From Shewanella sp. OPT22 (GTDB lineage Bacteria > Pseudomonadota > Gammaproteobacteria > Enterobacterales > Shewanellaceae), in NCBI RefSeq assembly GCF_004168585.1, contig NZ_PGVH01000043.1, forward strand, positions 655,048 to 719,047: a stretch of DNA of 64,000 bases, read 5' to 3'. The notes under the pieces were generated by a model. That model made no database searches, was not told the DNA's origin, and saw only the letters and a list, made by a program, of their open reading frames with translations. The position numbers and the translations under genes are program-made. Below, piece by piece: positions 1 to 7,922 of this stretch; within the stretch, counting starts at the first letter, position 1, and every line of letters begins with the position of its first letter.

Positions 1-2
1 AG

Positions 3-518
3 CATATTCAATCTTCAAAGGAAATCGAAAAAGCCTTTTTTAGAGATCTCATTAGGGATACTGCTAACAGTTCTGATGCTTTTACTTTCAACGGGAAATC
101 AATAGATGCTTCAGTCTTTAAAGAACTACAAGAAAGTTGTGGTGAAAATTTAGCTGCTGTTTTGACACTAGCAAAACAAGGGATCGGTGCTGATGTTTAT
201 ATGGTGTTATTAGGTTTATCTGAAGGCACCATTCTAGCAGAAACCTTAGCCCGTAAAACTGAAAGAAGTTACGAAATATCCGAGGAACAAGACTCGACTC
301 AAATTATGCTTAAAATTTATAAAGACCTAACATTCAACGACGAAGATCAATTTGAAGCAAACGTATCCGCTTGTGAAAGCGCTAATTACCCTAAATCTGT
401 CGAAATATTGGTTGTAGTTAGAATATCCGAAGGGCGAGCAAAGTCGACGCTCGCAAAAGTTACGCTTGGCGAAAGTGTAAAATTTAAATCGGCTCCGTTC
501 GCCACTCGACCTATTTAG
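3..518 (+). CDS. Hypothetical protein, 5'-truncated by the window edge
   Basis: The frame is open from base 3 with no stop until 518, so the start lies left of the window; the first possible internal start is a TTG at 162. About 171 residues are visible. I see no signal peptide, membrane segment or known motif. The C-terminal third alternates charged and hydrophobic residues and suggests beta strands. It converges on the phosphatase gene, with only 6 bp between stop codons. I do not recognise the family. Coding status is supported only by the long open frame. Confidence 0.55.
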   Translation, partial: HIQSSKEIEKAFFRDLIRDTANSSDAFTFNGKSIDASVFKELQESCGENLAAVLTLAKQGIGADVYMVLLGLSEGTILAETLARKTERSYEISEEQDSTQIMLKIYKDLTFNDEDQFEANVSACESANYPKSVEILVVVRISEGRAKSTLAKVTLGESVKFKSAPFATRPI

Positions 519-524
519 CATTAA

Positions 525-992
525 CTAAGCGTTCAAGGAGCTTACAAATCTTTTCGCACTTTTTTCTAGTAAATCCAAAACATGTTCAAAGCCTTCATCA
601 CCTCCATAGTAAGGATCTGGTACTTCTGTTTCTTGTGACTCGGCATAAAAGAGAATAAGTTTAAGCTTATCTTTATATTGAATAGGGCAACGCATCTTCA
701 AATCGTTCAAATTGTCATTATCTGCCGCTAAAATGAGATCAAACTTTTTAAAATCTTCTGCTGTTACTTGTCTTGCGGTAATTCCCTCAAAACTATAACC
801 ACGTTTTTTACCAGCAGCTCTTGCTCGAAGGTCAGGTAAGTTACCTTGATGGAAGCCAATGGTTCCAGCACTATCTAACTGAATATCAATACCAGCATCG
901 TTGATTACTTTTCTAAACACAGCTTCTGCAGTTGGAGAACGGCAAATATTGCCCATGCACACAAATAGGATTGAGTTAATAGATTTTGTCAT
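525..992 (-). CDS. Low-molecular-weight protein-tyrosine phosphatase
   Basis: The product is a cytoplasmic phosphatase of the LMW-PTP/arsenate-reductase fold. The N-terminal P-loop CX5RS is visible (C12 to R18-S19, counting from the ATG at 992), followed by the general-acid DPYY motif in the last quarter; this is the family's diagnostic pair. Length of about 155 aa is typical. I prefer the ATG at 992 over the GTG nine bases upstream because it places the P-loop at the usual position. The start overlaps the end of the upstream ligase gene by 17 bases, so the two are probably translationally coupled. The substrate is unknown; no capsule tyrosine kinase gene is nearby. Confidence 0.88.
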   Translation of the reverse strand: MTKSINSILFVCMGNICRSPTAEAVFRKVINDAGIDIQLDSAGTIGFHQGNLPDLRARAAGKKRGYSFEGITARQVTAEDFKKFDLILAADNDNLNDLKMRCPIQYKDKLKLILFYAESQETEVPDPYYGGDEGFEHVLDLLEKSAKRFVSSLNA

Positions 993-1863
993 TTTTATCA
1001 CTTGCTTGAATTGTATCTGCTGGAAATCTTACTCTAACAAAGCTCGCAAACCTAGGGGTTTTCTTAGACGTATAACCAAAATATTTAAAAGTAATTGTAC
1101 TGCCTACTTCAGGAGGCGTTTTGCGCTCCTCAAGTGAAAAGCCAGAACCAATTTTAAACTGCTTTCCGTTTGACAATTCTACTAACAAGCTACCTAACAT
1201 ACCTTTAAACCGTCCTTTACCCTCGATATGAGCTATCACCTTAGCCTCAGCATCTTGATATTGTTTTAGCTTGATTAAGTCAGGATTTCGACCAGAACGA
1301 TACAAACTATCTGCCTTATGAAGCATAAGCCCTTCTGCCCCAGCTTGAACCCGCTTTTGCAGTTCAACCATCAATTCAGGTTTCGTGTTTACTCGAAACT
1401 GTTCTACAACCTGCAGATAAGACGATAAATTTGATAAGTTTTCTTTGGCATATAAATATCTTTGCTCAAATGTTCCTTTATGTTCGGGAACATCAAAGAC
1501 CATGAACTTTATCTGTGACCAAAGATGAACGTCAGGCGTTACTCGTCGAACTGCACCAGAAACAAGTTCAAATTTCTCTCTTTTTATCCAGAGCTCTCCA
1601 TCTAATGCATATTTGGGGAAATCCTTGTAAAACCAAAGTGGCATATTAATTTTATTGCCTTGCTTGGTCCACATTTGGCTGCCATCCCAACGTCCTCTGA
1701 CACCATCAAGTTTCTCACTTATTAAGTAGTCTTTTACCTCAATATCAGGTTTAAACGTGGTCGCAAGTTGAAGGTTTGCTGAAACGTTGAAAGAATACAA
1801 GTAAAAAACAATCACCGCAGCCGTTGCGAAAATTTTGTTAACGAGACCTTTTGTTACAAACAT
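976..1863 (-). CDS. Exported ATP-dependent DNA ligase, LigE type
   Basis: This is a minimal ATP-dependent DNA ligase: an adenylation domain followed by an OB-fold domain, about 295 aa. The nucleotidyl-lysine motif is EKLDGVRG (K51 from this start). Motif III (LDGEL), motif IV (EGLMLHK) and motif V (LIKLK) follow in order. The N-terminus is basic then hydrophobic and ends SANLQ, which looks like a signal peptide; family members with this layout (LigE) are thought to work in the periplasm. The ATG at 1863 has AGGA eight bases upstream, while an in-frame ATG at 1896 has no ribosome site. LigE is suspected to act on DNA during uptake; this window also carries comEC. Confidence 0.85.
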   Translation of the reverse strand: MFVTKGLVNKIFATAAVIVFYLYSFNVSANLQLATTFKPDIEVKDYLISEKLDGVRGRWDGSQMWTKQGNKINMPLWFYKDFPKYALDGELWIKREKFELVSGAVRRVTPDVHLWSQIKFMVFDVPEHKGTFEQRYLYAKENLSNLSSYLQVVEQFRVNTKPELMVELQKRVQAGAEGLMLHKADSLYRSGRNPDLIKLKQYQDAEAKVIAHIEGKGRFKGMLGSLLVELSNGKQFKIGSGFSLEERKTPPEVGSTITFKYFGYTSKKTPRFASFVRVRFPADTIQASDKNDKIY

Positions 1864-1940
1864 AGCATTCCTTGCTATTGATGCTGTTTTCCCCATGGTG
1901 TAACTTAATTTACCTTTAAGGAATAAATTGTCAATAAAAC

Positions 1941-2831
1941 ATGGAATTAGCTATAGAAGTTAAAAGTTTGCAGAAGTCTTTTTCAAGAAAAAAAATACTC
2001 AACAATATTAATTTACACGTTCCCAAAGGCAGTATTTACGCTTTTTTAGGTCAAAATGGTCAAGGAAAATCAACGACCATAAAATTACTTACCGGTGTGT
2101 TAGAAGCTGATGCTGGCAGTATTAAGTTATTCGACCATCTTGTGTCATTAAGCTCAACATCATATCGGAAACACATTGGTTGCTTAATCGACTCACCAAG
2201 CAATTATCCTAACCTTATCGCTAACGAATTTTTACACATCGCTTGTATCTTGAAATCTGCCGCAAAGTCAGAAGTTGAACGTGTTCTTGAGCTTGTAAAT
2301 CTAGAAAATTCTGCTGTTAGAATTAAAGACTATTCGCTTGGGATGAAGCAAAGGCTTTCTATTGCATTTGCTCTAATAGGTAACCCAAAGCTACTGATTT
2401 TAGATGAACCAACCAGTGCACTTGATCCGTTAGGTATTCAGAATATTCGAAGCTTATTTCAACGGCTCACAAAACAAGGTTGCACAATATTTTTATCCAG
2501 TCATAACCTTGAAGAAGTCGAAAAAGTGTGTAGCCATTTTTGTGTGTTACATGACGGAAGCATTCAATTCGAATCAAGCATAAAAGACTGGCAAAAATCT
2601 CATGAAACAAGCTTTGCTGTAGAAGTCTGTCGTCCTCATCTAGCACAACAAGTTTTAGCTGAAAATAACATCACAGCTAAAGTGTCTGATTCGAACATAA
2701 AGCTTCATTCAAACAGCCTCGAACAACGAGCAGCAATCCATAAGGTACTTTTTGATAATGACATTCAGATATTTCGCTCTTTTGATATAAAACCAAACCT
2801 AGAACAGTGGTTTATTGAAACTCAATACTGA
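1941..2831 (+). CDS. ABC transporter ATP-binding protein (ABC-2 exporter)
   Basis: The nucleotide-binding subunit of an exporter. The Walker A motif GQNGQGKST is at about residues 38-46, the signature YSLGMKQ follows, and Walker B plus D-loop LLILDEPTSALDP come next, then the H-loop in SSHNLEEVE. A C-terminal extension of about 90 residues is typical of BcrA/LanF-like exporters. It pairs with the permease starting 18 bases downstream. The family exports peptides, drugs or lipids; no immunity gene or peptide precursor was seen nearby, so the substrate is unknown. Confidence 0.88.
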   Translation: MELAIEVKSLQKSFSRKKILNNINLHVPKGSIYAFLGQNGQGKSTTIKLLTGVLEADAGSIKLFDHLVSLSSTSYRKHIGCLIDSPSNYPNLIANEFLHIACILKSAAKSEVERVLELVNLENSAVRIKDYSLGMKQRLSIAFALIGNPKLLILDEPTSALDPLGIQNIRSLFQRLTKQGCTIFLSSHNLEEVEKVCSHFCVLHDGSIQFESSIKDWQKSHETSFAVEVCRPHLAQQVLAENNITAKVSDSNIKLHSNSLEQRAAIHKVLFDNDIQIFRSFDIKPNLEQWFIETQY

Positions 2832-2849
2832 GCTTGTACGGAGACACAA

Positions 2850-3593
2850 ATGCAATTATTTAATTTATTACAAGTTGAGTTTATTAAGCTTAAACGAACA
2901 TCGACCCTGTTTGTTATGCTCGTTGCTCCTCTATTTACCTGCATGGTGTCCATGTTGATGTTTATCCATAGCCGAGGCATCATCGATATCACCGAAGACG
3001 CATGGTTTATGTGGTCTAAGAGTGTGTTAGCCATGTGGAATTATTTTATGACACCATTACTGGTTGCTTTACTGGCTGCATTAATTAATGGTGTAGAGCA
3101 CAGAAATAGAACTTGGATGTTAATGTTGTCACTCCCAATTTCAAGCCGACAACTGTTCTTCAGTAAGTTTCTATCTATCTGGATGATAACTCTATGTTCA
3201 ACGTTTTTACTTTGGTTATTTTCAATTGTACTGCTGACAATAATTTCATTGCTCGGTGCCAATATTGACTTAAACACAGCTAACGAGATTTTATTCAGTG
3301 GCTGGCGATTCTCTATTGCACTTATCCCATTGGTTGCCATATTGCATGCAATCAGTTGGTATTTCCCAAATATTATGATTGCACTATCAATTGGTGTAAT
3401 GAACACCATGTTTTTAACCCAAATTTCCAGCTCCAAATATTGGGTTTACTTTCCCACGTCATACCCTCTCATGGCTACAGCAGGGGGGAATACAGTGTAT
3501 CAAGCACAAGCTGTAGAATTAGGGTTTATTGTTGGTTTAATTATGTTGCTGATCCTGGGCTTTAGCGTTTCGAAAAAAGTGAAAGAGCTATAA
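2850..3593 (+). CDS. ABC-2 type permease
   Basis: A membrane subunit of 247 aa with about six hydrophobic helices, beginning with a short amphipathic stretch and a first helix at roughly residues 18-40. The sequence matches the BcrB/LanE-like ABC-2 permease style, with the segment LINGVEHRNRTWMLMLSLPISS after the second helix. It follows the ATPase gene by 18 bases with a GGAG ribosome site, so the two form an operon. A strong hairpin closes the unit downstream. Confidence 0.82.
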   Translation: MQLFNLLQVEFIKLKRTSTLFVMLVAPLFTCMVSMLMFIHSRGIIDITEDAWFMWSKSVLAMWNYFMTPLLVALLAALINGVEHRNRTWMLMLSLPISSRQLFFSKFLSIWMITLCSTFLLWLFSIVLLTIISLLGANIDLNTANEILFSGWRFSIALIPLVAILHAISWYFPNIMIALSIGVMNTMFLTQISSSKYWVYFPTSYPLMATAGGNTVYQAQAVELGFIVGLIMLLILGFSVSKKVKEL

Positions 3594-3614
3594 ACGATTG
3601 CGGTTACTTATTGT

Positions 3615-3645
3615 TATAAGAAGAAACGTTAAGTTTCTTCTTATA
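3615..3645 (+). terminator. Hairpin closing the ABC operon
   Basis: A perfect 13-bp inverted repeat (TATAAGAAGAAAC and its complement) surrounds a 5-base loop, 22 bases after the permease stop. The T-run that follows is interrupted, so termination efficiency is uncertain. Confidence 0.55.
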
Positions 3646-3728
3646 GTTACACTTTTAGTATAACTTTATTCGAATATTATTTTTTGATTGTAACAACTTC
3701 TTGGTTGGCAATACTATCGAGGAGCGAT

Positions 3729-4064
3729 ATGGCAGAAGCATTAGGAAAAATAAGAATATCTTTCTCAAATGATACGCAGAAAGTTACAGACTGCCAAGAG
3801 TTTGCTATTTATGATAGTGACTCTCAAAAAGTCAGGATCCAACTTAACCACAGTGAAAGCGTCGAAGGATATCTTTACCGTAGTGAAAAGCTTATTGACA
3901 GCCCTAATCAGCAAAACTTATTCAAAAGTCTAACTAAGTTCTTGAATGAATCAACGGTCTTTACGATCGTACACATGAGGAAAGGTCTTTCGTTCACCGT
4001 TACTGAAAAACCTGTCACTAAAAATGACAGCCGAAATAAATTAAAGTATTTCCTGTGCCTTTAA
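3729..4064 (+). CDS. Hypothetical protein
   Basis: A 111-aa cytoplasmic protein of unknown family. The ATG at 3729 is preceded by GGAG at five bases, which decides the start; the frame is also open upstream to a TTG at 3684. No membrane segment or signal peptide is seen. The middle is polar, followed by a hydrophobic strand (TVFTIVHM). It lies alone between the ABC operon and a convergent dehydrogenase gene. I do not assign a function. Confidence 0.55.
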   Translation: MAEALGKIRISFSNDTQKVTDCQEFAIYDSDSQKVRIQLNHSESVEGYLYRSEKLIDSPNQQNLFKSLTKFLNESTVFTIVHMRKGLSFTVTEKPVTKNDSRNKLKYFLCL

Positions 4065-4105
4065 AGCATAAAAGCAAAAGGTTGATACAATTCAATTTAG
4101 TACAA

Positions 4106-5086
4106 TTAAAACTTCACAACAATTTTTCCAACTGTACGTTTTTCTCTAAGTTGTTTTAAAGCGGCAGGAGTATCCTCAACTGAAATAATTTTGAGTTGAG
4201 GTACCTGTATTCGACCTGTATTAACAAGATGTGTAAAGCGCCTTCCAGATTTTAAAATACTCTTTCGCCCCTTATCACCATGAGTATGACCGGAACCCAA
4301 GCTCACTTGATGGAAGCTTAGACCTCTACCAAATGAATCGTAATATTCTGAAGGCCTAATTGTTGATACCAGTTCGAGCATATGTCCTTCGTAATCAAGA
4401 GCATTTGCGCATAAAATATCATTATCACCACCAACACAATCCATTGATGCGTGAACACCTTTTCCGTCTGTAAGTTCAAGCACTTTTTCTAACACATCAT
4501 CACGATAATCAACGGCATGGTCGGCGCCTAGGCTTAACGCATATTCGTGATTTTTGCTTGAACAAGTCGTAATAATATTATCGACACAAAAGTGACTGGC
4601 TAATTGCAACGCAAAACCACCGACACCGCCAGAACCACCCGTTAATAAAAAGCTTTTACGAATATCAATATGAAGCTTATCGACCAGAGCATGCATGGCT
4701 GTCCAACCCGCACATGGTGTTGCCGCTGCAACTTCAGGAGCGACAATTGGGTGTTCAACAAGTGTGCGGCTGTCGTGAACTGCGTACTCAGCGAATGCGC
4801 CATGTTTGCGCCGCATATCACCATGGTAAAGCACTCGATCGCCTACTTTCCACTCTGTCACAGATGATCCGACTTGAGTTATTTCACCTGCTACATCAAG
4901 CCCAGGGACAAAATCATCATCCATATCCTCAATCATTCCATGCCAAAAATTAATTTTAGCATCAACCGGATTTAAGCCAGCCGCCAGCACTTTAACGACC
5001 ACGTCGTATTCAGTTTCAACTGTAGGAATAGGCAAGTTTTTAAGCGTAAATTCATCTGAATTTTTTTGATAAGTTACTGCTTTCAT
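4106..5086 (-). CDS. Medium-chain dehydrogenase/reductase, quinone oxidoreductase-like
   Basis: A 326-aa MDR-family oxidoreductase: an N-terminal GroES-like catalytic domain (residues 1-120) and a Rossmann domain with a GGSGGVGGFALQLA nucleotide-binding loop at about residues 150-163. The catalytic Cys/His set of zinc alcohol dehydrogenases is not obvious, which favours an NADPH:quinone/enone reductase type. The N-terminus MKAVTYQ and C-terminus GKIVVKF are typical of the family. It is monocistronic, with about 180 bases of non-coding sequence upstream. The true substrate is unknown. Confidence 0.82.
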   Translation of the reverse strand: MKAVTYQKNSDEFTLKNLPIPTVETEYDVVVKVLAAGLNPVDAKINFWHGMIEDMDDDFVPGLDVAGEITQVGSSVTEWKVGDRVLYHGDMRRKHGAFAEYAVHDSRTLVEHPIVAPEVAAATPCAGWTAMHALVDKLHIDIRKSFLLTGGSGGVGGFALQLASHFCVDNIITTCSSKNHEYALSLGADHAVDYRDDVLEKVLELTDGKGVHASMDCVGGDNDILCANALDYEGHMLELVSTIRPSEYYDSFGRGLSFHQVSLGSGHTHGDKGRKSILKSGRRFTHLVNTGRIQVPQLKIISVEDTPAALKQLREKRTVGKIVVKF

Positions 5087-5263
5087 TTTTCGTAATCAAG
5101 GACATAAGTTATGTTTAAACATACGCTTTTATTTCAGAATTTCAATGTTATAACTGATATCAATGGAGATGAAGGTTTCATGCTTATCTCAACATAAATT
5201 CTACGAGGGATATATGTGGTGGGATCGATATTGTGAAAAACGCTCTGAAAATGCCATTTTATA

Positions 5264-6085
5264 TTACGTTTCATTTGTCATTTTGGCCCAATCTAAGAGT
5301 TTTAGTGTTCCATTTTTATTGATAATAAAGTCAGAAAAGTCATTTACGATTAAATGAACGCCTAAATCGGCTACATTTGTCATTATTTCACTGATCATTA
5401 GACTTTGCTGCTCGTCATTTATGAGCCCCTCCCGTTTAGCATCCTTTAATAAGGTACCTTCTTCAAATCCATATATAACTACCCGCTGAGGTATACCGTC
5501 AATGTTTACGACAAAGGAATCAAAAACATGTGTTGTAAGCTGGGAACGATTAATTACTTCCCTTCTTTCTGGTGAATAATTAATCTTACAGTCAGGGAAA
5601 AAATCAGGATGTATTTTAATACCAATTGGGTGAGAAAGCCCTTGAACATTGAGCTTAACGACAAATGCGTCATAGCGCTTTAATATCAACGCACGTTTTA
5701 TTGGCGTAACATGATAATCTTTCTGCTTATTCAATGCTGTTGCAAGACTCACACCATCAGCGAATGCTTTACCTGACTGCATAGAATGTTCAAATAAAAA
5801 AACTTTAAGTTTTTCAACCTCTTCTGTAATCAACTTCGCTTGAAGTTGTTTTTCAATAACATCAAATCGCCCTGCAGCACGCTTAACGGGGCTCTCTAAC
5901 TTGACGTTTTCCGGCTTATCAGTGGACTGGTCAAAAAAGTGCAGTTACAGGTCGCATTTTTCTACCATGCGAGCAGAAAAGTCTCCGATGGTATCTTGCG
6001 GCGTATTATCAGCTTCATCCGATAAAGTTCTGATTATCACAGGATAGATTAATATATCCGGATTTTTCTCAAGCTTCCCCGCCAT
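5264..6085 (-). pseudogene. Kinase-fold-like gene interrupted by an in-frame TAA
   Basis: Read from the ATG at 6085, a single frame of 274 codons runs to the stop at 5264 and is broken only by a TAA at codon 47 (5945-5947). Both sides read as ordinary protein; the downstream part alone lacks an ATG near its start and could use only a TTG at 5833. The C-terminal half resembles a protein-kinase-like fold: a KIH strand, a hinge-like YGFEEGTLL, and NDFSDFIINKNGTLKLLDW, which recalls the catalytic loop and metal-binding Asp, though the canonical HxD is absent. Product and kinase identity are inference. A sequencing error or readthrough is possible. Confidence 0.5.
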
Positions 6086-6185
6086 TAATACTCACAACGG
6101 CAATTAAAATATGTCTTAATATTAATTATTTACGAATTTGAGTCAAAAAGGTTAAGGAATTTTAATTCATATTTAATCATTCAGA

Positions 6186-6214
6186 AATAAGCCTACTTAG
6201 GGAGTAGGCTTATT
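6186..6214 (-). terminator. Hairpin downstream of pdsO
   Basis: An 11-bp inverted repeat (AATAAGCCTAC and its complement, 7-base loop) sits 36 bases after the pdsO stop. The T-run on the minus strand is short, so it is a modest terminator. Confidence 0.5.
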
Positions 6215-6249
6215 AAGAACCAATAGAATGGGTTAGGACACAGTTAGGA

Positions 6250-6996
6250 TTAATTTTTTGCCATTACCCCCTCTTCAGCAGATGGAACAAGTTTTAAGGT
6301 CACTCGACGGTCGAAAAAGTTATTTTCCAAAGATGCTTCTGCTGTTAATGGCGCTGTATCGCCATATGCTTGAGCTTGTAATCGATTTTGTTCAATACCG
6401 CTTTTTACAAGATAATTGTTTACATTCGCCATTCTCTTTTCAGATAACTTTTGATTAAAATCGCTGCTACCTGTTCTATCCGCATACCCAGATAAATCTA
6501 GTTTTAAAGATGGCGATGACTTCATTATTTGTGCCACCTCATCCAGTTGGGTTTGGAAAATTGGCTCTATTTCAGCTGAGCCAGTTTTAAACTGTACATT
6601 CATCCCAAGAGCTAATTCATTTAACTTAACTTGATCAGCTTGGCTCAAATGCATAAGTTTTTTCTGACTGATGCTGTATCTATGCGCAAGGTCATCATAC
6701 TTTTCACTTTTATGAGCTAAACGTGCAATTCTTTCACTTTGCTCAGAAATCTTAGTTTGTTGCATATCTAATTTTGAGTCATCTGCTACGCTTTTTCCTA
6801 CAACGCCACCCGTAAACGCACCAATAACGGCTCCAACTGGCCCACCTACTACGGCTCCGAGCACAAGGCCTGATCCAAAACCGATGAGTTGCTCATTCTC
6901 TCCATGCTTTTTTTCTTGCTGGCTTGATTGAGCAAAAGCGGTTGAAGATACTAAAAGGCTGCTGATAACGATGCTTGTGATTGCTAATTTTTTCAT
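6250..6996 (-). CDS. pdsO: OmpA-family protein of the dedicated sortase system (PdsO-like)
   Basis: An outer-membrane-associated, peptidoglycan-binding protein of 248 aa. It has a signal peptide (cleavage near AFAQ, residue 23), a glycine-zipper segment at about residues 40-68 (GLVLGAVVGGPVGAVIGAF), a coiled stretch, and a C-terminal OmpA domain with the LSGYADRTGSSDFNQKLSEKR motif. This architecture beside PdsR and PdsS fits PdsO of the proteobacterial dedicated sortase system. A GGAG ribosome site precedes the ATG. It is divergent from pdsR across 236 bases. The sortase and its target, normally neighbours in Shewanella, are not visible here. Confidence 0.78.
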   Translation of the reverse strand: MKKLAITSIVISSLLVSSTAFAQSSQQEKKHGENEQLIGFGSGLVLGAVVGGPVGAVIGAFTGGVVGKSVADDSKLDMQQTKISEQSERIARLAHKSEKYDDLAHRYSISQKKLMHLSQADQVKLNELALGMNVQFKTGSAEIEPIFQTQLDEVAQIMKSSPSLKLDLSGYADRTGSSDFNQKLSEKRMANVNNYLVKSGIEQNRLQAQAYGDTAPLTAEASLENNFFDRRVTLKLVPSAEEGVMAKN

Positions 6997-7232
6997 TTTT
7001 AACTCCGAGTCCTGAAATTGATGATTTAAATTCGATTGTTGTGTTTCGTTTCGATGAGGCTATTAAAGCAAGTGAATTTGGCGTATTTCAGGAAAAAAAA
7101 AGGCAAAGTGGAGAACAAATGTGGCAAAAAAATGGCAATTGCATTTGAGAAGACAAAATAGCTTCGTTGCTATGTATTTATAAACACTTTTGGGTATAGT
7201 CATTACAAAATAAAATATTTAAAAGATGTGAA

Positions 7233-7922
7233 ATGAAAAGAATTGCCATAGTCGAAGATGAAGCAATCATTCGAGAGAACTATAAAGAACTATTAGAAAG
7301 TCATGGTTATCAAGTACAGGGGTTTGCAAATCGTAAGCAAGCTACGGAAGCTTTTAGCATTCGTTTACCTGATTTAGCCATTATTGATATTGGCCTCGAA
7401 GATGAGCTCGATGGAGGCTTCTTGTTATGCCAAAGTTTGAGAGCGCAATCTGCCACACTTCCAATCATTTTCTTAACTGCGCGTGACAGTGACTTTGATG
7501 TCGTGAGTGGACTGCGTTTAGGGGCTGATGATTATTTAAGTAAAGACACCAGCTTCCCACATCTACTCGCAAGAATAGCAGCACTGTTTCGTAGATCTGA
7601 GGCAGCATCCCAGCCTGCCCAAACAGAAACAATAAGGCATCATCAATTGCTAATTGATGTAGATAAAATGCAAGTTTTCTGGGCTGAACAGCTTATTGAG
7701 TTGACTGTTACTGAATTTTGGATGGTTTATGCCTTAGCCAAAAGGCCTGGCCATGTTCGTAGCCGTAATGATTTAATGTCAGACGCTAAGATTTATGTTG
7801 ATGACAGTACGATTACATCCCACATTAAACGTGTACGAAAAAAGTTTATAAAAAGTGACTCAAGCTTTGACTGTATCAATACAGTTTATGGAATGGGTTA
7901 TCGATGGGATCAATCTTCATGA
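7233..7922 (+). CDS. pdsR: Response regulator of the dedicated sortase system (PdsR)
   Basis: An OmpR-type two-component regulator of 229 aa. The receiver domain occupies residues 1-120: acidic pair ED near residues 8-9, phospho-acceptor Asp in LAIIDIGL, and the conserved Lys in DYLSKDTSF. A winged-helix DNA-binding domain fills residues 130-229, ending GYRWD. The segment PIIFLTARDSDFDVVSGLRL is strongly characteristic of the family I know as PdsR. It overlaps pdsS by an ATGA junction. Its likely targets, the sortase genes, are not present in this window. Confidence 0.85.
   Translation: MKRIAIVEDEAIIRENYKELLESHGYQVQGFANRKQATEAFSIRLPDLAIIDIGLEDELDGGFLLCQSLRAQSATLPIIFLTARDSDFDVVSGLRLGADDYLSKDTSFPHLLARIAALFRRSEAASQPAQTETIRHHQLLIDVDKMQVFWAEQLIELTVTEFWMVYALAKRPGHVRSRNDLMSDAKIYVDDSTITSHIKRVRKKFIKSDSSFDCINTVYGMGYRWDQSS

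Noticed and set aside
5087..5263. A small plus-strand gene between the dehydrogenase and the kinase-like gene
   Set aside because: The frame at 5163-5357 runs into the 3' end of the kinase-like gene in antisense and lacks a ribosome site.
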